Positions 16,701-25,827 are shown, numbered from the stretch's first letter. The stretch is DNA of 53,596 bases from an uncultured Saprospiraceae bacterium (GCA_937918905.1 CAKZSH010000271.1:1-53596), one strand, 5' to 3'. Program-made: numbers and translations. The notes: a model not told the origin generated them from the sequence alone.

Positions 16701-17247
16701 AAAAAATATGAACTCCTGTTTGTTCATGAGCAGAATACCCAACTCCTTCCAAGCCTTTGAACAAATCAAAATTATGTAAATGAAATACTACGAATGGATT
16801 TTTATCAATTTCATTAGCCACCAAATAGAGTACCGAGGCCATATGCTTACATGGAACCGCCCAGTCAGGACAAGAACAACTTCCTTGTAAATCATCCCAT
16901 CGGCTTGGGAAAATATCGATGCCTTGTTCGCTACAAAGGCGATTAAGATTAGGAGGTAATTCTCTGTTCAATAATTTGGAAAGGAAGAAAGGATTATCAG
17001 TAATTAATCCAATGATTTTTGCCTTCTCGGTAGCTGAAAATTTTGGAACGGTAAATTGTACTTTGTAAGGTCGTGGGCGTGTACCTTGAACTTCTGCGGT
17101 AATGTGATTCTCATCAATTTCGATATTGCGAGCCAATCCCTTATTGGCATATGTGCGCCCACGAGGGAGTCGATTGGAGTAGTCGATATTGTTGAGGGAG
17201 TTGAGCCATTGTTCTCCCCACCAAGTATTGCCGTAGGTTTTCCTCAT
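13720..17247 (-). CDS. SNF2-family DEAD/DEAH-like helicase with SWIM zinc finger
   Basis: 1175 residues. The N-terminus holds a SWIM zinc finger, CSCPDWAVPCKH (Cys124, Cys126, Cys133, His135). A ~500-residue middle region follows. The ATPase begins with RPYQLRGYEWM and Walker A DDMGLGKTIQV (about residue 735), with Walker B VIAIDEAQ (about 830) and SGTPVENRLSEYW. The helicase C-terminal domain has HGGVSRKKRDEMVEDF, LKAGGTGLNLT and ATDRAYRIGQ (about 1110). This is the bacterial HepA/RapA-like SNF2 architecture, thought to translocate on double-stranded DNA to remodel DNA-protein or transcription complexes. Single gene; the start at 17247 gives the conserved KTYGNTWWGEQW opening. Confidence 0.93.
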   Translation of the reverse strand: MRKTYGNTWWGEQWLNSLNNIDYSNRLPRGRTYANKGLARNIEIDENHITAEVQGTRPRPYKVQFTVPKFSATEKAKIIGLITDNPFFLSKLLNRELPPNLNRLCSEQGIDIFPSRWDDLQGSCSCPDWAVPCKHMASVLYLVANEIDKNPFVVFHLHNFDLFKGLEGVGYSAHEQTGVHIFSIDDLHQPFSFEKVKKEWDHEAYENLDFSIIPDTQDALLTILGEQPVFYNSGNFKKVLAKVYQKITRSISKVKKITSDEDSAKEMDAVEEIEILLDPEMDFKTINLRDSKGKSVLTFDKKEKLMEWLEELPLSKLTQFSPSLRGLFLTFLFAKKITQQSAYHPQLLRVGAKRFKVRWIAANLNESVKTVFDKVESLTPKDLIFYQKGSDVLEPIPQDNYMALVSFFLNYFVHTYHGLDYKYTVDPVVNLFFNGSIERFVDFENKEFPSAIQLWLNKFFISEKEFAPLLIIDDQEEEGTFEVKVVVEDKSKPMDSPIELEALLKENQFSSIRLDVLRNLAMLGDYFPQINFLLSSKGKEKLFFDSNDFVDILFKILPTIRLFGIKVLLPKALRKLMRPKISMSVETTEDESGVVSNQSILNLDSMLSFNWKVAMGNQMVNQQAFLKMIDQYSGIVKINDEYIFFDEDEIKTLIEKLKNPPDLDGNKMLQIALTEEYDGAKITLGKKAKTLMNSLLKGESVEVPKGLKATLRPYQLRGYEWMYKNSRLGFGSIIADDMGLGKTIQVITTLLKLKEDGELKKQKALVIVPTTLLTNWDKEIRKFAPDLNAHMYHGSGRKLEPLKDADVLLTTYGVARSETAKLQKQKWVVIAIDEAQNIKNPSTAQTKAIKKIKAPVKIAMSGTPVENRLSEYWSIFDFTNKGYLNSLTNFKKDFAKPIEVERDQKKLDNFKKITEPFILRRLKSDKSIIQDLPDKIEKDQYCKLTPQQAAIYQNVLDTTMKTIEAAEGITRKGMVLKLITALKQVCNHPKQFLKKGKTDPALSGKSQLLFDLMQQILDNGEKTLIFTQYQAMGKMLVEMLEKEFDLEISFLHGGVSRKKRDEMVEDFQNNRTTRVLILSLKAGGTGLNLTAANNVIHYDLWWNPAVEAQATDRAYRIGQQKNVMVHRFITQATFEEKINKMLIAKKELANLTVSTGEKWIGEMSDSELKDLMKLE

Positions 17248-17401
17248 AGGTAGTGAAAGGTTTTATTAAATATTTTGCAAAATAGTAAAATCAAAAAGGC
17301 TATCAAAATTTCAATATTTTTCAATAAAAAATTGATATAACCAGCTTTTCTTTTTACCTTAGAAATCTGCACTTAAAGCATTAGCCCATACATCAAATTT
17401 C

Positions 17402-17499
17402 AATCTATTTTATAGAGGAGCTACACCTAATCAAACAATTTTACTCCACTTACATTACGAGATGTAGGTTCGAGGTATTTTGAAAGATTAAAATAGATT
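17402..17499 (+). promoter_or_regulatory. Inverted repeat in the leader of the 17505 gene
   Basis: AATCTATTTTA (17402-17412) is exactly inverted as TAAAATAGATT (17489-17499), ending 6 nt before the start codon. Pairing would cover the ribosome-binding region. The loop holds smaller stems. A regulatory role is speculative. Confidence 0.35.
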
Positions 17500-17504
17500 T
17501 AGTT

Positions 17505-18203
17505 ATGGCAGGTTCTTTTCATTCAAAAATTTACAACGATTTCAAGGAGATTGATGTACATGCTTACAAGAGGATTGTAGAGTTTTATAGTACGTATGAA
17601 GATGATATTCAACGGTTAAAATTTCATGAGTATTTTGAGTTACAGGTGACTTATATTGATGCTTTATTTGAAATGGCAGCTTATGATAATCTTTTGGGGG
17701 TATGTGATGAAACGATAGAAATGGTGATTCAAAATAATATTCAATATCACCAAGGAGAAGATATTTATCGAAAATTATTATTGCGAAAAGCGGCAGCTCA
17801 TTATAATCTTTTGGAATATCATAAAGCGGAATTTATCCTAAAAGAATTAATTAAAATTGATCCATCAGATTTTTATGCAATTCGGTTTTATAAAAAATGT
17901 CAATTCCAACACCCACCTACGTATGTTCAATATACTCGTGGTGCGAGTTTGATTTTCTTTCTTTTTACGGCTATGGTGATTTGTTTTGAGATGAGTTATT
18001 TTGGGTTTCAACAAGAGCCAAATGCCATGGCAATTTTGATTGAAATTACTAGGAATGTGGTATTTCTTTTTGGATGGTTGGTTTTGATTGTAGGTGATTG
18101 TATTTTTCGTTTTAATATTTATAGAGCAACCAATAGAGTTGTAAAAAGAATCAAAAAAGAAAAACTTCAAAAAATAGAAGTACCTGTATCTTTTAAAAAA
18201 TAG
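17505..18203 (+). CDS. TPR-like protein with two C-terminal membrane helices
   Basis: 232 residues. Residues 1-140 are paired helices with TPR-like pattern (LLLRKAAAHYNLLEYHKAEFILKEL). Two membrane segments follow, about 146-166 (GASLIFFLFTAMVICFEMSYFG) and 177-200 (LIEITRNVVFLFGWLVLIVG), then a Lys/Arg-rich tail that should stay in the cytoplasm. It is likely an inner-membrane-anchored cytoplasmic scaffold. I do not recognise a named family, and the neighbours do not suggest a role. Confidence 0.65.
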   Translation: MAGSFHSKIYNDFKEIDVHAYKRIVEFYSTYEDDIQRLKFHEYFELQVTYIDALFEMAAYDNLLGVCDETIEMVIQNNIQYHQGEDIYRKLLLRKAAAHYNLLEYHKAEFILKELIKIDPSDFYAIRFYKKCQFQHPPTYVQYTRGASLIFFLFTAMVICFEMSYFGFQQEPNAMAILIEITRNVVFLFGWLVLIVGDCIFRFNIYRATNRVVKRIKKEKLQKIEVPVSFKK

Positions 18204-18280
18204 AAATGATTTTGTTTAGGAGAGAAGATAATACCGAATTTAATAAGAGGATAAATGGTTGGAAATCAAGAGGTTATGGG

Positions 18281-18375
18281 TTTTGCCACATAGGTCACAT
18301 AGAAGTTCCACAATAGAGCACATAAAAACCTATATGGTCTACTGTGAAACTTCTATGAGACCTATGTGGCAAAAA
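18281..18375. repeat. Long intergenic inverted repeat, family 'CCACATAGG' (copy 1)
   Basis: Arms of about 37 nt beginning TTTTGCCACATAGGTC, with a 9-nt near-repeat (CACATAGGTCACATAGAA), pair at nearly all positions. It fills a convergent gap and ends 5 nt from the stop codon at 18381. A second copy is at 34578-34652. Confidence 0.88.
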
Positions 18376-18380
18376 AAGAG

Positions 18381-20360
18381 TTACCGTAACAAAGTAAAAA
18401 CCCCATGCTCCTCAATCTCTCTACCACTCTGCTGAATAATTCTCACATGAAAAACATAAGCACCCATTGGCTGAATTTTACCTTTATATTTTCCATTCCA
18501 ACCTTGGTCAATATCTTTAGTTTCAAATAATAATTCACCCCAACGATTATAAATGGTCAATTGGTAATCCACCGTTTCGCCGAAGATGACGAAAGGTTTA
18601 AAAATCTGATTTCGACCTTGAGGAGCAAAAGCATTAGGTGCGATGATACTGGTGAGTTGTTCGATGCAAGCAATATTGGAAGTGGACTCAATCATTTCAA
18701 TTCCACCATTGGGCAACATGACTTCGGCATTGGCAACGACATAATAACAAACATTACTTTCCGATTCATTGCTACCATCCACAGGGTCAGAAAAGGTTGT
18801 CGTTCCTGCTGGAACATTTTTTACAAATGAAATCGAACCATCAACAATTCGATAAATATCATAATCCGTCACCATTGCATTTTCAATATCAAAATCAGTC
18901 CAGGTCAAAAAATTAGAAGATCCCGGTTGCGGCGAACCAGTCAAATGAATGGTACTTCCATAATTTGAAAAGACCAATGTGTCGCAATCGTCTGTAGTTT
19001 GAATTTGATAAAAAACTTTTCCACTCACGGGGTCAGAAACTACATCAATAAAACTACTCGCATTTCCCAAAGGCATAGGAGCTGGTGATGAATCCAAAAT
19101 GGAATAACCACCATTGGCATTACTATTTAAAATTTCGACAGATTGAATTTCTGCATTGCTATTCCAACTCCATGTCAATTCCACAGAATTATCGGGTAAT
19201 ACATTTACATTTCTTAAAATCAAATCACGCATCGCATTTACCAAGTCAGGAACGAGGCAAATTTCATTGGACAAGGCATCAATTCCCGTTCCCGCTTCAA
19301 TGGATCGAATATAAAAACAATGATCTTGCAAGTCTGTTGCATTTTCAAAAGTGTAGGTCGAATCGGTTGCCGAAAGTGTCGCAATCAAGGTTGGCATATT
19401 TCCATCCAAGCTAAACCAAACTTCTTGACTGCCAATTCCATTGGTCCACCCTTCATATCTATTCCAACTTAAATTAATTTCTTGATCGCAACCTGCAACG
19501 GTTTGAGTTAAAAATACGGTAGTGTGGGGAGTGTTAAAAATACTTGTATTTCCACATTCATCTAATGCAAGAATAAAATAAGTTTCAGGTTGAGTATTTG
19601 GAGAAGCATTGTTATCAACATAAGTTGTACCATTATAAATGGTATCCAAAGGAATCGTTCCCAAAGAAGTATTTCTAAAAACAATATAGCCAGATGTTTC
19701 GGGAGAAGGACTTGCCGTCCATTCTAGTTCTATCGAATTTCCATTTGCCGAAGCTTTATTAATGATGGCTATTTCTGGTTGTTGATTATCTAATGTATCA
19801 GATTGTAAAATGGGTTCTCCTACACAATTAAAATCACTTTGCATATAATAATACCAAGTGTTTCCAGTCGGATTAGGATGATGGTAAATGTTTTGCCCTG
19901 GATTGGTAACTGTTGCTAGTAAATTAAATGGCCCATTCGGCATGTCGCTAAAATAAATTTCATATGCATTGAAGGAACCGCAGGGATTTGTTGGAATATT
20001 CCAAATGAGGGTATCACTTCGTACGCATAAAAAATCGGGAGGCAAAACTTGAGCTACAGTTTTATTTGAAAAAAATAAACTGAGGAGAAATACAAAACCG
20101 AGTAGTTGTAATTTTTTTTGAAGAAGGGAAAAAGGGAAAACGGATTTATGATTTGAGAAGTTTGTCGAATAATTTTGAAAGTCAGAATCACCGATTTTCG
20201 AATTACTTCTCAAATCGTAAATCCGTCTTCCCTTTTTCCCTTCTTCAAAAAAAACTACACGTTTCTGCTGCTCCTCAAAAAGTTTCGAGAAGGAGATAAA
20301 TGGATGAGTCGAATATTTCGAATCTTTTCCAATATTATTTTTCCAAAATAAATTATTCAC
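18381..20360 (-). CDS. Secreted surface protein with fibronectin-like repeats and a gliding-motility (CHU_C) C-terminal domain
   Basis: 659 residues from a GTG at 20360 that overlaps the upstream gene's stop by 8 nt. The true signal peptide is residues 80-104 (QKKLQLLGFVFLLSLFFSNKTVAQ), so the first ~80 residues are a strange leader, and residues ~36-82 are encoded by a long inverted repeat. Several beta-sandwich, fibronectin III-like units follow (for example IELEWTASPSPETSGYIVFR). The C-terminal ~85 residues match the gliding-motility-associated domain (NAFAPQGRNQIFKPF, YNRWGELLFETKD, GWNGKYKGKIQPMGAYVF), a sorting signal for the type IX secretion system. It is probably exported to the cell surface and may be an adhesin. 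Confidence 0.85.
   Translation of the reverse strand: MNNLFWKNNIGKDSKYSTHPFISFSKLFEEQQKRVVFFEEGKKGRRIYDLRSNSKIGDSDFQNYSTNFSNHKSVFPFSLLQKKLQLLGFVFLLSLFFSNKTVAQVLPPDFLCVRSDTLIWNIPTNPCGSFNAYEIYFSDMPNGPFNLLATVTNPGQNIYHHPNPTGNTWYYYMQSDFNCVGEPILQSDTLDNQQPEIAIINKASANGNSIELEWTASPSPETSGYIVFRNTSLGTIPLDTIYNGTTYVDNNASPNTQPETYFILALDECGNTSIFNTPHTTVFLTQTVAGCDQEINLSWNRYEGWTNGIGSQEVWFSLDGNMPTLIATLSATDSTYTFENATDLQDHCFYIRSIEAGTGIDALSNEICLVPDLVNAMRDLILRNVNVLPDNSVELTWSWNSNAEIQSVEILNSNANGGYSILDSSPAPMPLGNASSFIDVVSDPVSGKVFYQIQTTDDCDTLVFSNYGSTIHLTGSPQPGSSNFLTWTDFDIENAMVTDYDIYRIVDGSISFVKNVPAGTTTFSDPVDGSNESESNVCYYVVANAEVMLPNGGIEMIESTSNIACIEQLTSIIAPNAFAPQGRNQIFKPFVIFGETVDYQLTIYNRWGELLFETKDIDQGWNGKYKGKIQPMGAYVFHVRIIQQSGREIEEHGVFTLLR
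20113..20254. repeat. Long inverted repeat (47-nt arms) inside the 5' coding region of the CHU_C gene
   Basis: TTTTTTTGAAGAAGGGAAAA begins one arm and its inverted copy ends the other. Only about three mismatches occur over 47 positions, with a 43-nt loop. The frame stays open through it. See the finding on this locus. Confidence 0.92.
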
Positions 20361-21204
20361 CTAAATATGTTTTTAATTTTTGCTCAAAAGTTGTCATTGA
20401 AAAAGTATCTTTCAATTCATACTCTAAAACGAAATTACCACCAATTTCTTTTTTAAAACGATAGACTAATCCTAAATTCTTTGCATAAATTTCCTTTCCT
20501 TCAAAAGTAGGTTCCAAATGACCATCATTAAAATCATCCACCAATTCCTTGGTTCTAAACTCCACACAATCATAGGATTTCCCTTTAAAAGAATATTTGG
20601 TATCTCCCCAAAACCTTCGATTCCGTACAAATTCGAGATAAGCATTTTCAATAGTTGGATGTTCCCATCTTAATTTAAATAAAAACAAACCAGTAGAATC
20701 CGTTACTTGAAATGGAAAACTATTCGGAGCTAAAATTTCCGCAGGGCGTTCGAATAACGTTCCAAGAGAATCATTTTCATAAATAGAATATTTATTCATC
20801 AGCACTCCATTACTTACAATCTCTTCACTCGTAAACTGACGTACATTAAAATTATGATCCAAAAACTGTCCAATCATATAAGTCGCCGTATCCGTCACAT
20901 GTTTTCTCATATACCAATATTCCACAGGTAAGGAATCATTATTAATGGCCTGATATTCATAAACTCGCCCTTCTGACCATTCATCCATAGGATAGTAATA
21001 ATTTTTAATGTCTCTTTTTCCATCATTTTGATCATTTTGACAGGAGAAAAATGGAAGCATCAAAATCAGTAAGAATAGCGTATAAATTAGACTATTCGAT
21101 TTTAGAATGTAACTTCCATTTGTGCGCTTAATTATTTTAAAAAAATGGAAGTGAGGTCGTAACTGATCGTTGTATTTTAAAATGCAAAAATTCGAAAATT
21201 TCAT
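20353..21204 (-). CDS. Lipoprotein of unknown function
   Basis: 283 residues from the ATG at 21204, chosen because an exact -7 element (TATTTTTG) lies just upstream. The frame could start at 21264. A lipoprotein signal (LIYTLFLLILMLPFFSC) comes only after ~37 residues, so translation may in fact begin later at a non-ATG codon. The mature part begins QNDQND and is rich in aromatic and charged residues (YYYPMDEWSEGRVYEYQ), with a predicted beta-rich fold. It overlaps the CHU_C gene by 8 nt, which suggests translational coupling. No family recognised. Confidence 0.65.
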   Translation of the reverse strand: MKFSNFCILKYNDQLRPHFHFFKIIKRTNGSYILKSNSLIYTLFLLILMLPFFSCQNDQNDGKRDIKNYYYPMDEWSEGRVYEYQAINNDSLPVEYWYMRKHVTDTATYMIGQFLDHNFNVRQFTSEEIVSNGVLMNKYSIYENDSLGTLFERPAEILAPNSFPFQVTDSTGLFLFKLRWEHPTIENAYLEFVRNRRFWGDTKYSFKGKSYDCVEFRTKELVDDFNDGHLEPTFEGKEIYAKNLGLVYRFKKEIGGNFVLEYELKDTFSMTTFEQKLKTYLGE

Positions 21205-21230
21205 ATTCCTGACGTATTGGTTTAAAAATG

Positions 21231-21238
21231 CAAAAATA
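21231..21238 (-). promoter_or_regulatory. -7 element for the 20353-21204 gene
   Basis: On the minus strand TATTTTTG matches TAnnTTTG exactly. It would place the transcript start about 20 nt before the ATG at 21204, supporting that start over 21264. Confidence 0.4.
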
Positions 21239-21365
21239 GGTGAATTTATTTCATAGAAAATCATCTATTTGTGCCATAATGTCACAAAACTATCGTTTAA
21301 TTACTAATGGAATAAAATGTGATGAAGAATGTTCAAATCATATCGAAGAGCATCCATTTATATTA

Positions 21366-21373
21366 TATATTTG
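21366..21373 (+). promoter_or_regulatory. -7 element for secA
   Basis: TATATTTG, an exact -7 match, about 128 nt before the secA ATG. It implies a leader RNA of ~120 nt that contains the repeat at 21388-21483. Confidence 0.4.
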
Positions 21374-21387
21374 CTGCAAATTTAAAA

Positions 21388-21483
21388 GGGTAATAAGTAT
21401 TGAGTATTGAGTATCAAGAAAAACAAATTTTTCGAAATCCCAATACCTGTCTGCCGCAGGCAGGCTCAATATTCAAAATCCCA
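21388..21483. repeat. Inverted repeat, family 'GTATTGAG' (copy 3), carrying a nested palindrome insertion
   Basis: The left arm has AAGTATTGAGTATTGAGTAT. The right arm matches its inverse only if CCTGTCTGCCGCAGGCAGG (21446-21464) is removed, so that mini-palindrome inserted into an existing repeat. It lies in the secA leader, ending about 17 nt before the ATG. Confidence 0.8.
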
Positions 21484-21500
21484 AATCTAAAAAATAAACC

Positions 21501-24500
21501 ATGTTTAAATTTATTAAAAAGCTTTTTGGGACTAAATACGAGAAAGATAAATCATTGTATCAACCTATCGTTGATCAGGTTCATATTGAGGAAGAAAAAC
21601 TAGGAGGATTGAGCAATGACGATTTGAGAAATCGAACATTGGATTTCAAAAGAAGAATTGCAGAACATCTTGCTGGTATTGATGCAGATATTAAAGCTGT
21701 ACGAGAAGAAGCTCAAGCGACTGAGGATTTTAATCAAAAAGAAGATTTGTTTGAACAGATTGATGAGCTCACCAAAGAAAGAGATAAGCACCTCGAAGAG
21801 ATTTTAAAAGAAATCTTACCTGAAACGTTTGCCGTAGTTCGGGAGACTGCTCGACGTTTTTCTAATAATACTTCCATTACGGTAACTGCAACTGAACATG
21901 ATCGTAACCTAGCAGCTACTAAACCATATATCACCATCAATGGCAACAAAGCTACCTACGCTAATAGTTGGATAGCAGCAGGTGGTGAAATCACTTGGAA
22001 CATGGTTCACTATGATGTACAGTTGATTGGTGGAATGGTTTTACATGATGGAAAAATTGCAGAGATGCAAACTGGTGAGGGTAAAACTTTGGTAGCTACC
22101 CTTCCAGCTTATATCAATGGATTGAGTGGACAAGGTGTACACGTCATTACCGTGAATGATTACCTCGCACGTCGGGATAGTGAATGGATTGGGCCTATTT
22201 TCGAATTTTTATTATTGACTGTTGATTGTATTGATAAATATAAACCACACTCTGAAGGTCGTGTCAATGCCTACAAAGCAGATATTACTTACGGAACAAA
22301 TAATGAATTCGGTTTTGATTATTTGAGAGACAATATGGTTCGCTCCCAAGAAGAAATGGTACAAGGGAAGCACCACTTCTGTATGATTGATGAGGTGGAT
22401 TCTGTTTTGGTTGATGATGCAAGAACGCCTTTGATTATCTCAGGACCAATTCCACAAGGTGCCGAAGAGCAAGAATATATGGCTCTAAAACCTCGTGTGG
22501 AATCTTTGCTATCTGCTCAGAAAAAAATCGCAGCATCTTATTTAGCGGAAGCTAAAAAACTATTCAAAGAAGGAAATACTGGCGTAGAAGAAGGAGAAGC
22601 AGGAATGTGTTTATTAAGAGCACATCGAGCTTTGCCAAAGTCTCGACCATTGATTAAATTCCTAAGTGAGGAAGGTGTAGAAGTATTGTTGCAAAAAACT
22701 GAAAATCACTACATGCAAGAGCAATCTAAAAGAATGCACTTGGTAGATGATCCTTTATTATTTACAATTATTGAAAAAACTCGAAGTGTTGAGTTGACTG
22801 AAAAAGGAGCAGAGTTTTTAGCAAAAGGAAATGAAGATGCAGCCTTCTTTATTATGCCTGACATCGCTACAGAAATGATGATGATCGAGGAGGATGAAGA
22901 AAGAACGGAGGATGAAAGAATGGAAGCGAAGAACAAACTTGTCTCTGACTTTTCTATAAAATCTAGACGATTACACTCGATCAGTCAGTTATTGAAAGCA
23001 TACACGATGTTTGAAAAAGATGAAGAGTATGTTGTGATGGATGGTCAAGTAAAAATCGTAGATGAGCAAACAGGGCGGATGATGGAAGGCCGTCGTTACT
23101 CTGATGGTTTGCACCAAGCTTTGGAGGCAAAGGAAAATGTAAAAGTTGGAGATTTGACTCAAACTTATGCAACGGTAACTTTGCAGAACTACTTTAGAAT
23201 GTACCACAAACTTGCTGGTATGACGGGTACTGCGGAGACAGAAGCGGGAGAGTTTTGGGAAATCTATAAATTAGATGTTGTTGTTATTCCTACCAATAGA
23301 CCAATCGTTAGAGATGACAAACAAGATTTAGTTTATAAAACCGAACGTGAGAAATTTAATGCGGTAGTAGAGGATGTTGTAAAATTAAGTAATGCAGGTC
23401 GTCCTGTTTTAGTGGGTACAACTTCCGTAGATATTTCAGAAAGATTAAGTAATCACTTAACATCACAAGGCATCAATCATAATGTATTGAATGCCAAGCA
23501 ACATCAACGTGAAGCAGATATTGTTGCAGAGGCTGGTAACCCAGGAAAGGTAACCATCGCAACCAATATGGCAGGTCGGGGTACAGATATTAAATTATCC
23601 GATGAAGTAAAAGCGGCTGGAGGTTTGGCGATTATAGGTACCGAGCGACATGATTCTCGTCGAGTAGATCGTCAGTTGAGAGGTCGTGCGGGGCGTCAAG
23701 GAGATCCAGGTAGCTCTCAATTTTATGTTTCTTTGGAGGATAAGTTAATGCGACTATTTAAGTCTGAAAGAATCGCAAAAATGATGGATAAAATGGGGCA
23801 TCAAGAGGGGGAAGTTATCCAACATTCCATGGTTTCTAAGTCGATTGAAAGAGCACAGAAAAAAGTAGAAGAAAATAACTTTGGTACTCGTAAGCGATTA
23901 TTAGAGTATGATGATGTAATGAATATCCAGCGGGAAGCGATTTATAAAAAACGTTTTAATGCACTTTCTGGAGAGAGGTTATCGGTGGATTTAAATACGA
24001 TGTTTATTTCTTTAATTGAAAGTTTAGTGATTGCACATCGTCAAGATGGTACTTTCGAATCATTTAGAAGAGGAGCAATTGAAGTATTAGGAATTGATCC
24101 TAAAATAGATGCAACTGACTTTGAAGAAGGCGATGAAGATGAGGTAATTGAAAAAATATATCATCAGTTTTTGGAAATGTATGAACGTAAAGGAAAGATG
24201 CTTTCAGAAGCACTTTTGCCAGGGATTAAAGAAATTTATGAAAATGAAGGGCATCGATATAAAAGAGTTGGATTACCGTTTACTGATGGCGTTTCAAGAG
24301 TTTTGCAGACTGCTGCGGATTTAGAAACTGCAATCAAAACGAATGGTAAATCGATCATGCGAGACATTGAAAAAATTGTTGCGCTTTCAATTATTGATGA
24401 AGAATGGAAAGAGCATTTGCGGTCGATGGATGAATTAAAAGATTCTTCTCAAGCTGCATCTTTTGAGCAGAAAGATCCGTTGGTAGTTTATAAAGGAGAA

Positions 24501-24812
24501 GCCTATAAATTATTCGAACAGTTGGTTTACAGAATCAATGAACAGGTAACTTCTTATCTTGTAAAAGGTACTGTTATATTTAGAGATGGAAGTAAAGTTC
24601 AAGAAGCTCGAACTCAAAAAACTGATTTGAGTAAAACTTCTACGAACAAAGATGCTGCTGCACAAGCGGCCGCTGCCAAAGCCGCCGCGGCTGGTGCAGG
24701 TCGAGGTCGAACAAAACCACAAACTTTCAAGCGTGATATTCCTAAAGTAGGTAGAAATGAAAAATGCCCTTGCGGAAGTGGAAAAAAATATAAGAGCTGT
24801 CATGGGAAATGA
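21501..24812 (+). CDS. secA: Preprotein translocase ATPase SecA
   Basis: 1103 residues. SecA is the motor that drives unfolded preproteins through SecYEG at the inner membrane. Walker A is [11 protein letters not shown] (about residue 192), followed by [12 protein letters not shown] and the DEAD-type box [20 protein letters not shown] (about 296). The preprotein-binding region and [26 protein letters not shown] motifs of NBD2 are intact. The C-terminal zinc site is [13 protein letters not shown] (Cys1089, Cys1091, Cys1100, His1101), preceded by an Ala-rich linker. The length is greater than E. coli SecA (901), as usual for Bacteroidota, which carry an insertion. The stop codon TGA is the first three bases of a repeat element. 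Confidence 0.98.
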   Translation: MFKFIKKLFGTKYEKDKSLYQPIVDQVHIEEEKLGGLSNDDLRNRTLDFKRRIAEHLAGIDADIKAVREEAQATEDFNQKEDLFEQIDELTKERDKHLEEILKEILPETFAVVRETARRFSNNTSITVTATEHDRNLAATKPYITINGNKATYANSWIAAGGEITWNMVHYDVQLIGGMVLHDGKIAEMQTGEGKTLVATLPAYINGLSGQGVHVITVNDYLARRDSEWIGPIFEFLLLTVDCIDKYKPHSEGRVNAYKADITYGTNNEFGFDYLRDNMVRSQEEMVQGKHHFCMIDEVDSVLVDDARTPLIISGPIPQGAEEQEYMALKPRVESLLSAQKKIAASYLAEAKKLFKEGNTGVEEGEAGMCLLRAHRALPKSRPLIKFLSEEGVEVLLQKTENHYMQEQSKRMHLVDDPLLFTIIEKTRSVELTEKGAEFLAKGNEDAAFFIMPDIATEMMMIEEDEERTEDERMEAKNKLVSDFSIKSRRLHSISQLLKAYTMFEKDEEYVVMDGQVKIVDEQTGRMMEGRRYSDGLHQALEAKENVKVGDLTQTYATVTLQNYFRMYHKLAGMTGTAETEAGEFWEIYKLDVVVIPTNRPIVRDDKQDLVYKTEREKFNAVVEDVVKLSNAGRPVLVGTTSVDISERLSNHLTSQGINHNVLNAKQHQREADIVAEAGNPGKVTIATNMAGRGTDIKLSDEVKAAGGLAIIGTERHDSRRVDRQLRGRAGRQGDPGSSQFYVSLEDKLMRLFKSERIAKMMDKMGHQEGEVIQHSMVSKSIERAQKKVEENNFGTRKRLLEYDDVMNIQREAIYKKRFNALSGERLSVDLNTMFISLIESLVIAHRQDGTFESFRRGAIEVLGIDPKIDATDFEEGDEDEVIEKIYHQFLEMYERKGKMLSEALLPGIKEIYENEGHRYKRVGLPFTDGVSRVLQTAADLETAIKTNGKSIMRDIEKIVALSIIDEEWKEHLRSMDELKDSSQAASFEQKDPLVVYKGEAYKLFEQLVYRINEQVTSYLVKGTVIFRDGSKVQEARTQKTDLSKTSTNKDAAAQAAAAKAAAAGAGRGRTKPQTFKRDIPKVGRNEKCPCGSGKKYKSCHGK

Positions 24813-24953
24813 CGGTGGACGGCCGTTCGTTTCACTCACTTGACGGTGGACGGTCTCCCGAAGTTTCGGGATTGACGGATTCGAAAATACTGAAATTTAA
24901 TTTATCAAATAAACTAAAAAATCGACTTGGATTAATTTCCAAGTCGATTTTTT
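24811..24953. repeat. Left arm of a long split inverted repeat, family 'GACGGTGGACGG'
   Basis: Composed of GACGGTGGACGG units, a CTCCCGAAGTTTCGGGA mini-palindrome, a TTCGAAAATACTGAAAT segment and a terminator hairpin. It is inverted with very high identity at 25828-25952. The two arms are separated by ~875 nt carrying the GYF/DUF6232 gene. Confidence 0.92.
24916..24953. terminator. Terminator hairpin within the left arm (secA side)
   Basis: AAAAATCGACTTGG/CCAAGTCGATTTTT with loop ATTAATTT. An inverted copy is at 25828-25872. Confidence 0.85.
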
Positions 24954-24988
24954 TATTCAGCATATCCATATCTGGAGGGAAAGGACTA

Positions 24989-25606
24989 TCAATTTCTATC
25001 AATGATTGCTTGATTTAAGGCTTGAACTATTTGAGTAACCTCATTTTTATTTTTTGATGTAAATGGCTTTGTTTCACTTCCTGATGTTTTTAAAATTATA
25101 TTATATTTCCCTTTTGACAAGTATAAAAAAATACCCCCAAACAGAATTAAGATAATTGAAATTACAGGATTGAAATTAATAGATAGTAGTCCTACCAAAA
25201 TTGCAAGAATTGGTATGCTCCAATTTGGAGATTTTTTTTTATGAGAAACAGAAGTTATGTTGTTAACAGAGTAAGTTTCAGAACCAACTATAAATCTTTT
25301 AGTAGTAACCATTACATTATGTTTACTGTAATAGGTCGTCTCATTTGGATTGTTTTTTTCCGTTGAAATTTGGAGATTAATTGGTATTGGAATAGGAGGA
25401 GGTTTTGTATTTATAGCAAAGGTATGAGAAATCTTTTCCTCAAAAAATATTGATAATTCTTGAATATCTTTTGCTTTAACCCACCCTTCGAATCCTTCAC
25501 ACCAAACAAGAGAAGATTTTGTTAAATCAAGACTTTTTAATTCTTCTAACTTTAGAGGACCAATTTGTTCGTTTCTATCATTGAGAAAATAATATAAATT
25601 ATTCAT
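24989..25606 (-). CDS. GYF-domain / DUF6232-like membrane protein
   Basis: 205 residues from the ATG at 25606; the frame extends to a TTG at 25624. Residues 1-55 form a GYF_2-type domain (NNLYYFLNDRNEQIGPLKLEELKSL, then SSLVWCEGFEGWVKA), which usually binds Pro-rich peptides. A short Pro-rich linker (KPPPIPIPINL) follows, then a DUF6232-like part with a PH-like strand pattern (TTKRFIVGSETYSVNNITSV) and two membrane helices around 133-170. It is the only gene between the two inverted arms, and its codon use looks as AT-rich as its neighbours. It may be a membrane-linked signalling or assembly factor. No function proven. Confidence 0.72.
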   Translation of the reverse strand: MNNLYYFLNDRNEQIGPLKLEELKSLDLTKSSLVWCEGFEGWVKAKDIQELSIFFEEKISHTFAINTKPPPIPIPINLQISTEKNNPNETTYYSKHNVMVTTKRFIVGSETYSVNNITSVSHKKKSPNWSIPILAILVGLLSINFNPVISIILILFGGIFLYLSKGKYNIILKTSGSETKPFTSKNKNEVTQIVQALNQAIIDRN

Positions 25607-25827
25607 AGAGGGTTTTATTGACAAATTTTTAGAATTAAAAATTAGAGGCTATTGAGACTACTACAAATACATTAAATATACTGTTAATCTAAAGATATAA
25701 AAAAAAATATTATTTAACAAAGCTGCTGATTAATTTTTGTGAAATAGAATTATTGGCAAAAAAACGAGGAACCATATATAATTGACAGTTCTTAATATTT
25801 TGAAATAACACAACATATCAAATAGAA

